Origin: Paracoccus hibiscisoli
GTDB lineage: Bacteria > Pseudomonadota > Alphaproteobacteria > Rhodobacterales > Rhodobacteraceae
NCBI RefSeq assembly: GCF_005048265.1
Contig: NZ_SUNH01000004.1
Span: 181,602 to 245,601 of the forward strand
Direction: 5' to 3'
Length of the DNA stretch: 64,000 nucleotides
Below, piece by piece: positions 8,483 through 17,047 of the stretch (its first letter is position 1; each line of letters opens with the position of its first letter). The notes beneath the pieces are model-generated. The model was not told the DNA's origin, did no database searches, and saw only the letters and a list, made by a program, of their open reading frames with translations. The translations under genes and the position numbers were made by a program.

Positions 8483-9828
8483 GGGGTCACCTCGGTCACG
8501 GTCAGGCGGAAGGCAGACATGGGATCATCCAGCGCCATCACATGGTTCAGCGCGAATTCGTACAGCGGCCCGCGATCGGTCGTGGCGGGCGAATAGGGGA
8601 AGGCGAAGGTCGGCAGTTCCTCATCGTCGGTCAGCGGGTAATGCAGCACGAAGGGGTTGATCAGCTTGCCGATCTCGGCGGCCTCGGCCTGGGTCCGCGC
8701 GGTGACGATGCCCAGGACGCCGACCTCGACCGGGGTGCCGGTGCGGTTCTCCAGCGGGCCAAGCGCGCCGTTCACGCCGATCAGGCGGAACTCCAGCCCA
8801 TAATCGGCGGGGTCAAGGCTCATGCGCGTGGTGATCTCTGCCTGCAGAAAGCCGGTCAGGCGGTCCACCCAGGCCTGCGCGTTCTGCGCGTAATGCGTGT
8901 TGCGCAGGATTGCCAGGATGGTGGTCTGATAGCCCGCGATGCGCGCGCCCTCCAGCTTGACCGTATAGGGGCCGGGCACCCAGGACGACCCCTCGACCCG
9001 CACGCGGCGGTCGTCCAGCGCAGCGTATCGCGCCCCGGTCACGTCCAGATACCCGCCCGGTTCATAAAGCCGGAACGGATCGGAATTCTCATACAGCATA
9101 TGCGCGGAGACCGAATGCGGCGTGCAGCGTGCGCCATCGGCCAGCGGCTCGACGGTAAAGCCCGTCTGGTCGAAATCGACCATGATCACGCCCGAGGTCG
9201 GGTTGGTCGAACACAGCGCCCCGCATTCCGCGATCTTGGCGCCGTGCCAGACGCCGCCTGCCGCATCGCCGCGCGACAGGGGCAGCGCCGCGATGGTGGC
9301 GGTGTCGGTCGTGCGGCCCGCAATGACGATATCGGCGCCGGTGGCCAGCGCGGCCTGGATCTGTTCGGCGCCCGCCAGGGCCACGATGTTGGTCAGGTCG
9401 TCCAGCCGGATCTCGGGCGCGGGGGGCAGGGGGGCGATGCGCCCGGCCTTCAGCGCCTCGGCCACGCGGGCAGTGGGCTGCTGCGAGTACAGGCGGGCGA
9501 TGCGCAGGCTCTGGCCCAGCTCCTGCGCCAGTTCGACGGTGATGTCATACATCCAGTCGACCGTGCTGTCGGTGCCGCAGGTGCCCGCCGTGCCGATGAC
9601 CAGCGGCACACCGGCCTGGGCGCGCGCCTGCATCAGGCTGCGCCATTCCGATTTCGTTGCCGCGCGGGAGTATTTCGACTGTCCCGCGCCAAGGCTGAAG
9701 GGCCCACTGTCAGTGGACCCTCCGTCGATGCAGATAATGTCGGGTGACAGGGCCACGCCGCGTTCCAGTGCTGCCTGGTCAAAGCCCAGGCCCAGAACGC
9801 CCGAGGGCACCAGAACGCGTGTGGTCAT
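8479..9828 (-). CDS. AtuA-family protein (acyclic terpene utilisation, DUF1446)
   Basis: This 449-aa protein is homologous to AtuA, required for citronellol/geraniol degradation in Pseudomonas, and to many DUF1446 proteins of unknown reaction. Visible features are a Gly-rich N terminus (VLVPSGVLGLGFDQ), CIDGGSTDSGPFSLG, an IGTAGTCGTDSTVDW segment and IVIAGRTTDTATIAAL. These are consistent with an alpha/beta nucleotide- or metabolite-binding enzyme. Only the AtuA part of the atu pathway is here. There is no geranyl-CoA carboxylase beside it, and a tricarboxylate-type transporter sits immediately upstream (1 bp between tctA stop and this start). The substrate is therefore more likely an imported carboxylate than a terpene alcohol. 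That is an inference from context. Confidence 0.8.
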   Translation of the reverse strand: MTTRVLVPSGVLGLGFDQAALERGVALSPDIICIDGGSTDSGPFSLGAGQSKYSRAATKSEWRSLMQARAQAGVPLVIGTAGTCGTDSTVDWMYDITVELAQELGQSLRIARLYSQQPTARVAEALKAGRIAPLPPAPEIRLDDLTNIVALAGAEQIQAALATGADIVIAGRTTDTATIAALPLSRGDAAGGVWHGAKIAECGALCSTNPTSGVIMVDFDQTGFTVEPLADGARCTPHSVSAHMLYENSDPFRLYEPGGYLDVTGARYAALDDRRVRVEGSSWVPGPYTVKLEGARIAGYQTTILAILRNTHYAQNAQAWVDRLTGFLQAEITTRMSLDPADYGLEFRLIGVNGALGPLENRTGTPVEVGVLGIVTARTQAEAAEIGKLINPFVLHYPLTDDEELPTFAFPYSPATTDRGPLYEFALNHVMALDDPMSAFRLTVTEVTP

Positions 9829-9829
9829 G

Positions 9830-11359
9830 TCAATCCTCGTTCAGGGTCGGGTCGTGGGGGACCGCAGGCTTCTTCAGGATTCGGCGCAGAAAGATCGGGG
9901 CGACAAAACCGACAATTGCCGCGATCCACAAGCCGATAGCGATGGGCGAGGACAACAGATACCACCAGTCGCCGTTGGACAGCACCATGGCGCGGCGCAG
10001 GTTGTCCTCCATCGCGTTGCCCAGCAGGATGCCCAGGATCACCGGAACCGTGGGAATGCCCAGCTTGCGCATGACATAGCCCAGCACCCCGAAAGCCACC
10101 ATCAGCAGCATGTCAAAGCTGGACCCGGTCAGCGAATAGATGCCCACAAAGGCGATCATCGTGACGCCCGGCAGCAGCACCCAGGCCGGCACCGACAGGA
10201 TCTTGACGAAGACCTTGACCATCGGGACGTTCATCAGCAGCAGGACCACGTTGGCGATCAGCAGCGACGCGATCAGCGACCACACCACCTCGGGGCGTTC
10301 CGCGAACAGCAGCGGCCCCGGCGTGATGTTCAGCGTCAGCAGCAGCGCCAGCAGGACCGCCGTGGTGCCTGAACCCGGCACGCCAAGCGTCAGCATGGGC
10401 ACCAGCGCACCGCCGGCGGCGGCGTTGTTGCCCGCCTCGGGGGCGGCGACGCCCTTGGGGTTGCCCTTGCCAAAGCTGGCCTTGTCGGCGCCCTTGGCGA
10501 CCGATTTCTCGGCCATGTAGGCCAGGAACGATCCCAGGGACGCGCCCGCGCCAGGCAGGACGCCCGCGACAAAGCCGATGCCCGTGCCGCGCAGCATCGC
10601 GCCGCTGGTCTGTTTCAGCATCCGCCAGGGGACCAGGATCTTGCCCAGCTTGACGCCGATGGCGCTGTCCTTGCCGTGGCTTTCGATGAAGTGGAACACC
10701 TCGGCCACCGCGAACAGGCCGACGATGGCGACCAGGAAGTCGACCCCGTCCATCAGGTGCAGTTCACCAAAGGTGAAGCGCGGCATGCCGGTGGTCTTGT
10801 CCAGGCCGATCATGGCGATGCCCAGACCGATGGCGGCGGCCATCGCGGCCTTGGCCTGGTTCGACGATCCGATCCCGCCCAGGGTGCAGAAGGCCAGCAT
10901 GTAGAGCGCGAAATATTCCGCCGGGCCGAACTGATAGGCGACCCGCGCCAGATAGGGCGCAAAGATCATCAGGCCGATCGTGGCCAGCATGGCGCCCACG
11001 AACGAGGCCACGCCCGACACGACCAGCGCCTCGGAGGCTTTGCCCTGTTTCGCCATGGGATAGCCGTCCAGGGTGGTCATCATCGCCGGCTCGTCGCCCG
11101 GGATGTTGAGCAGGATCGAGCTGATCCGCCCGCCATACATCGCGCCGTAATAGACCGAGGTCAGCAGCACCAGCGCCGAGATCGCGTCCAGCCCCATCGA
11201 GAAGCTGATCGGGATCAGCAGCGCCACGCCGTTGGATGGCCCAAGGCCGGGCAGCGCCCCGATGATCGTGCCCACGAAGCAGCCGATGATCGCCAGCATC
11301 AGCGTATAGGGCGTCAGGGCGATGGAGAAACCCATCGCCAGATTGGCCAGTGTTTCCAT
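9830..11359 (-). CDS. tctA: Tripartite tricarboxylate transporter large permease, TctA family
   Basis: This 509-aa polytopic inner-membrane permease is the main channel subunit of a TTT carboxylate importer driven by an ion gradient. It shows the family motifs: GALPGLGPSNGVALLIP near residue 30, the SILLNIPGDEPAMMTTLDGYP segment in two parts, and the second-half repeat GVLPGAGASLGSFLAY. The start METLANLAMGF at 11359 is chosen because longer in-frame extensions overlap tctB and read as non-membrane, Arg-rich residues. The gene follows tctB by 4 bp and is followed by atuA after 1 bp. The substrate is not predictable from the permease. Confidence 0.9.
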   Translation of the reverse strand: METLANLAMGFSIALTPYTLMLAIIGCFVGTIIGALPGLGPSNGVALLIPISFSMGLDAISALVLLTSVYYGAMYGGRISSILLNIPGDEPAMMTTLDGYPMAKQGKASEALVVSGVASFVGAMLATIGLMIFAPYLARVAYQFGPAEYFALYMLAFCTLGGIGSSNQAKAAMAAAIGLGIAMIGLDKTTGMPRFTFGELHLMDGVDFLVAIVGLFAVAEVFHFIESHGKDSAIGVKLGKILVPWRMLKQTSGAMLRGTGIGFVAGVLPGAGASLGSFLAYMAEKSVAKGADKASFGKGNPKGVAAPEAGNNAAAGGALVPMLTLGVPGSGTTAVLLALLLTLNITPGPLLFAERPEVVWSLIASLLIANVVLLLMNVPMVKVFVKILSVPAWVLLPGVTMIAFVGIYSLTGSSFDMLLMVAFGVLGYVMRKLGIPTVPVILGILLGNAMEDNLRRAMVLSNGDWWYLLSSPIAIGLWIAAIVGFVAPIFLRRILKKPAVPHDPTLNED

Positions 11360-11363
11360 GATC

Positions 11364-11807
11364 TTAGAACCCCATTCCGGCGGGAAGGCCACGCAGGCCC
11401 AGTCCCAGGATGACGCGGAAAAGCACGAACAAACCCACCGACAGGCCCAGGCCCGTGATCGCCGAACGAACCGGATTGCCGCCGATCTGCCAGCTGAGGA
11501 TGCCCGCAACGATCGCCGTCGGGATCAGGAACCCAAGCGGAGAGATCGCCTGCGAATAGCCCATCAGCACCACCAGCGCGATGCCCAGCTGCAGGACCAT
11601 CGGGCCTGCGGGCCAGTCCTCGTCGGGGTCGGGGCGCAGGATCATCACCAGCGAACACAGGATGACGACCGCCGCCACCAGATAGGGGAACACCCGCGGC
11701 CCGACCGGGTCGGACATGAAGCTGGTCTGGATGCCGCGCGCACTGAGGATATACCCCAGTGCGACGATCAGCATGAACGCTCCGAAGAAACGGTCGCCCC
11801 GTGTCAT
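11364..11807 (-). CDS. tctB: Tripartite tricarboxylate transporter small permease, TctB family
   Basis: This 147-aa membrane protein has four predicted transmembrane helices. The start ATG at 11807 gives MTRGDRFFGAFMLIVALGYIL, with the normal N-terminal helix, and overlaps the tctC stop by 4 bp. TctB pairs with TctA in TTT importers. The family is poorly conserved in sequence but is recognisable by size, by its four helices (including GPRVFPYLVAAVVILCSLVMI and ALVVLMGYSQAISPLGFLIPT) and by its position between tctC and tctA. Confidence 0.88.
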   Translation of the reverse strand: MTRGDRFFGAFMLIVALGYILSARGIQTSFMSDPVGPRVFPYLVAAVVILCSLVMILRPDPDEDWPAGPMVLQLGIALVVLMGYSQAISPLGFLIPTAIVAGILSWQIGGNPVRSAITGLGLSVGLFVLFRVILGLGLRGLPAGMGF

Positions 11808-12763
11808 TGCACCAGACCGATCTCGCGCGAGATGTCCTGGACGTCCGCGATGCTCTGGTTGACGAAGGCTTCGAACTCGTCGCCGAAGAGGGCGTAGGAT
11901 TCCAGGCCGTTCTCGGCCATCACGGCCTGCCACTGCTCGGATTCGCCGACCTGGCGCAGCATGTCGACCCATTTGTCATAGTCTTCGTCGCTGATGTCCT
12001 TGGGGACATAGACGCCGCGCCAGTTCATCGAGACGCTGTCGATGCCCTGCTCCTTGGCGGTGGGCACGTTGTCGAAACCGGCCACGCGCTCCTCGGACAG
12101 CACCGCGATGGGGCGCACGTCGCCCGAACGGATAAAGCCGGTGATCTCGGACAGATCGCCCGTCATGGCCTGGGCAAAGCCGCCGACGGTCTGGGTGATG
12201 GCATCCGCGCCGCCGTCCAGGCCGATATACTTGATGGCGCGCATGTCATCGAACCCGGCCTCGTTCAGCAGCATCAGCACCTTGAGGTGGTCATAGCCGC
12301 CGACCGCGGATCCGCCCGCAAAGGCCACGCTGGCCGGATCGGCCTTCACCGCCTCGACCAGGTCGTTCAGCGTCTGGAACGGGCTGTCCTGCGCCACGAC
12401 GATCACGCCGGGATCGCCGCCGATCGAGCCGACCCACCGCACCTGGTCGGCCGTGGCGCCCGCAAAGGCGTTCTGGGCCAGACGGGTGGTCGTGGACGAC
12501 GATGCCGCGACAAAGACCTCGGGGTCGCTGCTGCGCTTGCTGACGACCTGGGTATAGGCCACGCCGCCGCCGGCACCGGCCAGGTTGGTGACCTGCACCA
12601 TGTTGGGCACCAACCCCAGTTCGGTCATGATCCGGCCGATCTGGCGGCAGGTAAAGTCCCAGCCACCGCCGGGGTTGGCGGGTGCGATGCATTCGGCGGC
12701 GCTGGCCGGAATGGCAACGGTCATCAGCAGCGCAGCAGCGGCTGCACGGGTCCAGATTTTCAT
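11804..12763 (-). CDS. tctC: Tripartite tricarboxylate transporter periplasmic binding protein, TctC family
   Basis: This is the 319-aa solute receptor of the TTT importer. Residues 1-22 form a signal peptide cut after ASA (ALLMTVAIPASA|AE). The mature part starts with the diagnostic ECIAPANPGGGWDFTCR loop, whose Gly-Gly-Trp-Asp contacts the carboxylate in known members. It continues with the second loop FAGGSAVGGYDH. A strong ribosome site (GGGAGGA) precedes the ATG. It is the first gene of the operon and is divergent from the tctD-tctE signalling pair. The 104-bp gap contains two dyads, at 12811-12822 and 12829-12844. TctC members often serve both in transport and in signalling to TctE-type kinases (established for Bordetella relatives). 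That may apply here. Confidence 0.92.
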   Translation of the reverse strand: MKIWTRAAAAALLMTVAIPASAAECIAPANPGGGWDFTCRQIGRIMTELGLVPNMVQVTNLAGAGGGVAYTQVVSKRSSDPEVFVAASSSTTTRLAQNAFAGATADQVRWVGSIGGDPGVIVVAQDSPFQTLNDLVEAVKADPASVAFAGGSAVGGYDHLKVLMLLNEAGFDDMRAIKYIGLDGGADAITQTVGGFAQAMTGDLSEITGFIRSGDVRPIAVLSEERVAGFDNVPTAKEQGIDSVSMNWRGVYVPKDISDEDYDKWVDMLRQVGESEQWQAVMAENGLESYALFGDEFEAFVNQSIADVQDISREIGLVQ

Positions 12764-12810
12764 GGTGTCCTCCCAGACATGTCCCGCATTGGTCGCGGGC
12801 TTGCGGGGTC

Positions 12811-12844
12811 CACCATTTGGTGAAAAGCTGACACGAACCTGTCA
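12811..12844. promoter_or_regulatory. Two dyads in the tctC/tctD divergent promoter region
   Basis: Two perfect inverted repeats lie 6 bp apart: CACCA-TT-TGGTG (12811-12822) and TGACA-N6-TGTCA (12829-12844). They occupy the middle of the only non-coding region between the transporter operon and the two-component operon. They are plausible binding sites for the OmpR-type regulator encoded next to them. The dyads are seen directly; the regulator assignment is inferred. Confidence 0.4.
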
Positions 12845-12867
12845 CTCAATGCCCGAAAGTTCAGCGG

Positions 12868-13533
12868 ATGCGTTTTCTTCTGGTCGAAGACAGCGAGGAT
12901 CTGGCCCGCGCCGTCGCCTCGCGGCTGGCGATGGAGGGGCATGGGGTGGACCATGCCGCCACCCTGGCCGATGCGCGACACTTTCTGGAAAGCGTCCCTT
13001 ACGATCTGATCCTGCTGGATATTTCCTTGCCCGATGGGGATGGGCGCGATTTCCTGGTGCGGGAACGGGCAGCGCGGCGGGACACCCCGGTGATCATGAT
13101 GACGGCCAGCGCCTCGGTCAGCGACCGGGTCGGGACGCTGGATCAGGGTGCCGATGATTACATCACCAAGCCCTTCGATTTCGGCGAATTGCAGGCGCGC
13201 TGCCGGGCCGTGCTGCGCCGTCATGCGGGGGCGGCGGACAGTCGGCGCCATTTCGCGGGCTTCGTCTTCGATGCGCTGGCGGCCACCGTGACCGTCGGCC
13301 CCGAGACCCGAGAGCTGCGCGCCCGCGAGCTGCGCCTGCTGGAGATCCTGCTGTCGCGGCCCGGTCAGGCCTATTCCAAGGCGCATCTGATCGACCGGCT
13401 GTTCTCGTTCGACGAGGAGGTCAGCGACAACGCGATCGAGGTCTATGTCGGCCGCCTGCGCCGCAAGCTGGAGGGGTCGGGCGCGCGGCTGGAGACGCTG
13501 CGCGGCGTCGGCTATCGGCTGATCCCCGAATGA
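12868..13533 (+). CDS. tctD: Response regulator, OmpR/TctD type
   Basis: This 221-aa two-component response regulator has a receiver domain at about residues 1-115 with phospho-acceptor D51 in LILLDISLPD, an acidic pair near the N terminus (VEDSED) and the K of ITKPFDF. The C-terminal winged helix (about 125-221) ends in NAIEVYVGRLRRKLEG and GVGYRL, the OmpR signature. It is divergent from the TTT transporter operon and overlaps the sensor kinase start by 4 bp, as in tctDE systems that induce tricarboxylate transport. It probably activates tctCBA-atuA when the substrate is present. Confidence 0.9.
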   Translation: MRFLLVEDSEDLARAVASRLAMEGHGVDHAATLADARHFLESVPYDLILLDISLPDGDGRDFLVRERAARRDTPVIMMTASASVSDRVGTLDQGADDYITKPFDFGELQARCRAVLRRHAGAADSRRHFAGFVFDALAATVTVGPETRELRARELRLLEILLSRPGQAYSKAHLIDRLFSFDEEVSDNAIEVYVGRLRRKLEGSGARLETLRGVGYRLIPE

Positions 13534-14933
13534 CGCCGCGCGCGCTGCGCCGCTGGCTGGAACCGGCGCGCCTGCGGTCGCTGAGGCGACGGCTGGTCTG
13601 GCAGTTCCTGGTCCTGTCGGCGCTGCTGGTGGCGGGGCTGTTCCTGACGGTGGGCTGGGTGGCCGAACGCGCCTCGCGCGCGTCGCAGGACGCGGTGCTG
13701 GGTGCCGCCGTCACCGCCATCGCCGAGGGCATCCGCAGCGTGGACGAGGGGCTGGAGATGGATCTGCCCTATGCGACCTTTTCCATGCTGGGCGCGATGG
13801 GGGACGAACGGATCTTTTATGCCGTCACGGTCGGCGGGCAGGTCGTCACCGGATACGAAGGGCTGCCGCCGCCGCCCGATGTGCCCGACGGGGTGGCGCC
13901 GGTCTTCTGGCGGGCCGACTATCAGGGGGCGGCGCTGCGGCTGGCCTCGGTCGCGCGGCCGATGCTGATCGACCAGCGGCTGTCGCAGGTCACGGTCAGC
14001 CTGGGCCAGACCCGCCAGGGCCAGGCCGCCATCGCGCGCGAGACCGCGCTTGGCGCGACCTGGGTGGCGCTGGCCTTTCTGGCGCTGGCGCTGCCGGTCG
14101 CGCTGTTGGCGGCGCAGGCGGTGCTGGCGCCGGTCCAGCGGCTGGCCGAGGTGGTCTCGGCGCGCGGGCCCCGCGACCTGTCGCCCGTCCGCCACCCCGC
14201 GCCCCGCGAACTGGCTCCGCTGCTGCGCGCGCTGAACGGGCTGATCGCGCGCCTGCGCGCCGCGCTGGAGCTGGCCGAGACCTTCATCTTCGAGGCCGCG
14301 CACCGCATCCGCACGCCCCTGTCGCTGGTCCGCACCGAGGCCGAGCTGGCCCTGTCCGAGACGACCGACCCCGCCACCCGCGCCCGCCTGCGCCGCATGG
14401 TCCGCGCCATCAACGAAAGCAGCCGCTCGGCCAGCCAGATCCTGGACCATGCGATGGTGATGTATCGCAGCGACCAGTTCGACGCGGGGCCGGTCGATCT
14501 GTCGGTGCTGACCGGATCGGTCCTGCGCGCCATCCGCCCCCTGGCCGAGATGCGCGACATCACGATCGTCGCGCGGGGGCTGGACAGCGCCTGTCCGGTG
14601 GTCGCAGATGAACGCATGCTGGAGATCGCGCTGCGCAACATCCTGGACAATGCGGTGAAATATTCCGACGCCGATGGCCGCATCACGCTGGATCTGGCGC
14701 ATCAGGGCCGCGAGGCCGTGCTGACCCTGGCCGATGAGGGACGCGGGCTGCAGGGCGACCCAAGCCGCCTGCTGGACCGCTTCCACCGGGGGGCCAATGT
14801 GGGCGACGTGGCCGGGTCGGGCCTGGGCCTGACCATCGTAGCCGAGGTCGCCGCCGCCCATCGCGGCCGGTTCCGGCTGACACCACGCGACACGGGGGGA
14901 ACATGCGCCGTCTTGTCCTTGCCGCTGGCCTGA
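13530..14933 (+). CDS. tctE: Sensor histidine kinase, TctE type
   Basis: This 467-aa inner-membrane kinase has TM1 at about residues 22-45 (LVWQFLVLSALLVAGLFLTVGW) and a periplasmic 2CSK_N-like sensor region to about 170. TM2 is about 175-200 (ALGATWVALAFLALALPVALLA), followed by a HAMP-like linker. The HisKA dimerisation helix carries H258 in EAAHRIRTPLS, and the ATPase domain has the N box (LRNILDNAVKYSD) and G boxes (LADEGRGL, GSGLGLTIV). The H-box form AAHRIRTPL is the one typical of TctE relatives (AAHQLRTPL). The gene overlaps tctD by 4 bp and the downstream periplasmic protein by 31 bp, so all three are translationally linked. Confidence 0.9.
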   Translation: MTPRALRRWLEPARLRSLRRRLVWQFLVLSALLVAGLFLTVGWVAERASRASQDAVLGAAVTAIAEGIRSVDEGLEMDLPYATFSMLGAMGDERIFYAVTVGGQVVTGYEGLPPPPDVPDGVAPVFWRADYQGAALRLASVARPMLIDQRLSQVTVSLGQTRQGQAAIARETALGATWVALAFLALALPVALLAAQAVLAPVQRLAEVVSARGPRDLSPVRHPAPRELAPLLRALNGLIARLRAALELAETFIFEAAHRIRTPLSLVRTEAELALSETTDPATRARLRRMVRAINESSRSASQILDHAMVMYRSDQFDAGPVDLSVLTGSVLRAIRPLAEMRDITIVARGLDSACPVVADERMLEIALRNILDNAVKYSDADGRITLDLAHQGREAVLTLADEGRGLQGDPSRLLDRFHRGANVGDVAGSGLGLTIVAEVAAAHRGRFRLTPRDTGGTCAVLSLPLA

Positions 14934-15940
14934 TCCTGGCGGGCCTGGCCCCCGCCCGCAGCTTCGAGATCGAGGCCGAGCGTCTGTTCGGCCCGCCCGA
15001 CGGCGCGGTCATCCAGGTGCTGTCCACCACCGACACCCAGGCCTTTGCCCCGGTCCTGGCCGATTTCGCGGCCCGCCATCCCGGCCATGCGATCCGCTAT
15101 GTGCAGGCATCCTCGACCCAGATCCAGCAGGCCATCGCGCAGGAAGGGGCGCGGTTCGACATGGTCATCTCATCGGCGATGGACCTGCAGATGCGGCTGG
15201 TCAATGACGGCTATGCCGCTTCGGCCGCGCCCCATGCGCCGGACCTGCCGCCCTGGGCACGCTGGCGCGACCAGCTGTGGGGGATCGCGCTGGAGCCGGT
15301 GGTGACGCTGGCCTCCCGCCAGGCCTTTGTCGACATTCCGGTCCCGCGCACCCGGCGCGACCTGATCGCGGCGCTGCGGGCCAATCCGGCGCGGTTCCAG
15401 GGGCGCGTGGCGACCTATGATCCGCGCATCGCGGGGGTGGGGTATTTCCTTCTGGCGCAGGACGATCAGGTGTCAGACGGGTTCTGGCGCCTGGCCGAGG
15501 TGATGGGGCGGCTGAACGCGCAGCTGTACTGCTGTTCGGGCGACATGATCGACGATCTGCGCGCGGGGCGGCTGTCGGTGGTCTATAACGTGGTGGCCAG
15601 CTATGCCGCGCGCTATCGCCCCGACGATCCCGACCTGATCCAGATCGCGGATGAGGATTACACCCTGGCCATCGTGCGTTCGGCCTTTCTGCCGGTGGAC
15701 GCGCCCGATCCGGCGGGGGGGCGGCTGCTGCTGTCCTATCTGCTGTCGCCCCCGGCGCAGGCGCTGATCGAGGCCGCCAGCGGCGTGTCGCTGACCCGCA
15801 GCGCCGCAACCGCGCCCAGCCTGCGGCCAATCCGGCTGGATGCGGGGCTGCTGGTCTATTCCGACAGGCTGCGGCGCGGCGGATTGCTGGCCGAATGGCA
15901 GGCCGCGCTGATCCAGCCCAGCACCCCGCCCGCGCGGTGA
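14903..15940 (+). CDS. Periplasmic substrate-binding protein encoded with the TctDE system
   Basis: This 345-aa protein has a signal peptide at residues 1-20 (LVLAAGLILAGLAPARS) and a bilobed ABC-type solute-binding fold (VIQVLSTTDTQAFAPVLADF, then LYCCSGDMIDDL and VVYNVVASYAARY in the second lobe). It resembles the iron/sulfate/molybdate-like binding proteins but has no permease or ATPase gene beside it. The ATG at 14903 lies inside the last codons of tctE (31-bp overlap). That overlap ties it to the kinase and suggests an auxiliary ligand receptor that presents substrate to TctE rather than a transport protein. The vicinal Cys-Cys is unusual in a periplasmic protein. Family membership is fairly sure; the sensing role is inferred. 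Confidence 0.75.
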   Translation: MRRLVLAAGLILAGLAPARSFEIEAERLFGPPDGAVIQVLSTTDTQAFAPVLADFAARHPGHAIRYVQASSTQIQQAIAQEGARFDMVISSAMDLQMRLVNDGYAASAAPHAPDLPPWARWRDQLWGIALEPVVTLASRQAFVDIPVPRTRRDLIAALRANPARFQGRVATYDPRIAGVGYFLLAQDDQVSDGFWRLAEVMGRLNAQLYCCSGDMIDDLRAGRLSVVYNVVASYAARYRPDDPDLIQIADEDYTLAIVRSAFLPVDAPDPAGGRLLLSYLLSPPAQALIEAASGVSLTRSAATAPSLRPIRLDAGLLVYSDRLRRGGLLAEWQAALIQPSTPPAR

Positions 15941-15944
15941 AGCA

Positions 15945-15970
15945 AGGGCCCCGGATCGCGCCGGGGCCCT
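15945..15970. terminator. GC-rich hairpin between convergent genes
   Basis: A perfect 10-bp stem (AGGGCCCCGG paired with CCGGGGCCCT) and 6-nt loop begin 5 bp after the stop of the binding-protein gene and 10 bp before the stop of the convergent reductase gene. No T-run follows on either strand, so it is at best a bidirectional, weak intrinsic terminator or an mRNA 3'-end stabiliser. Confidence 0.6.
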
Positions 15971-15979
15971 GTGGTCATG

Positions 15980-17047
15980 CTATTCCGCGGCCATCCGGTC
16001 GGCGGTGGGGTAATCGACATAGCCCTGCGCGCCGCCCGCATAAAAGGTCGACGGGTCCTGTTCGTTCAGGGCCAGCCCGCGGCGGAACCGCTCGGGCAGG
16101 TCCGGCGTCGCGATGAAGTCGCGCCCGAACGCCACGGCATCGGCCCGGCCCTCGGCCAGCAGGGCGGCGGCACTTTCGCGGGTCAGACCCTCGTTTGCGA
16201 TGACCGGGCCGCCAAAGGCGTCGCGGATCGCGTCCAGCAGGCTGTCGGGGCCGATATGCTCGCGCAGGCACAGGAAGGCCACGCCGCGCGCGCGCATGTC
16301 GCGGGCCACCTGCGTGAACAGGGCGCGCGGGTCGCTGTCGCCCATGTCATGGCTGTCGCCGCGCGGCGCCAGATGCACGCCCACCCGGTCTGCGCCCCAG
16401 ACGCCTGTCACCGCATCGGTGATCTCGTTCAGGAACCGGACGCGGTTCTCGATGCTGCCGCCATACTGGTCCTGGCGGGTGTTGCTGCGCTCCTGCAGGA
16501 ACTGGTCGATCAGATAGCCGTTGGCGGCGTGGATCTCGACCCCGTCAAAGCCCGCATGGCGCGCATTCTCGGCCGCCTGGCGATAGGCGTCGACGATGCC
16601 GGGGATCTCCTCGGTGGTCAGGGCGCGGGGCGTCACATAGGCGCGCTTGGGGCGCAGCAGGCTGACATGCCCGTCCGGCTGGATCGAGGACGGCGCCACG
16701 GGCAGCTGCCCGCCCAGCAGTTCGGGGTCCGAGATGCGGCCCACATGCCACAGCTGCAGATAGATCAGACCGCCACGCTCGTGCACCGCGCGCGTCACCT
16801 TGGACCAGCCCGCGATCTGGTCGTCGTTCCAGATGCCGGGCGTCGCCTCATAGCCCACGCCCATGGGCATGATGCTGGTCGCCTCGGACAGGATCAGGCC
16901 GGCGCCGGCGCGCTGGCTGTAATACTCGACCATCAGGTCGTTGGGCACGCGCGCATCGCCCGCGCGCGACCGCGTCAGGGGCGCCATCACGATCCGGTTG
17001 CGCAGCGTCACCGCCCCCAGGGTCAGCGGTTCGAACATCGAGGACAT
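15980..17047 (-). CDS. nemA: Old Yellow Enzyme family alkene reductase (NemA-like)
   Basis: This 355-aa FMN-dependent NAD(P)H oxidoreductase reduces activated C=C bonds and electrophiles such as N-ethylmaleimide. The N terminus MFEPLTLGAVTLRNRIVMAPLTR is diagnostic. The substrate-binding H173/N176 pair and following Y178 are seen in EIHAANGYLIDQFL. The FMN-phosphate segment ADAVAFGRDFIATPDLPER and the tail TFYAGGAQGYVDYPT are intact. The start is fixed by a near-perfect ribosome site (AAAGGAGG) before the ATG at 17047. It is a single-gene unit, divergent from the antiporter gene. No regulator gene (NemR/TetR) sits beside it. Confidence 0.9.
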   Translation of the reverse strand: MSSMFEPLTLGAVTLRNRIVMAPLTRSRAGDARVPNDLMVEYYSQRAGAGLILSEATSIMPMGVGYEATPGIWNDDQIAGWSKVTRAVHERGGLIYLQLWHVGRISDPELLGGQLPVAPSSIQPDGHVSLLRPKRAYVTPRALTTEEIPGIVDAYRQAAENARHAGFDGVEIHAANGYLIDQFLQERSNTRQDQYGGSIENRVRFLNEITDAVTGVWGADRVGVHLAPRGDSHDMGDSDPRALFTQVARDMRARGVAFLCLREHIGPDSLLDAIRDAFGGPVIANEGLTRESAAALLAEGRADAVAFGRDFIATPDLPERFRRGLALNEQDPSTFYAGGAQGYVDYPTADRMAAE

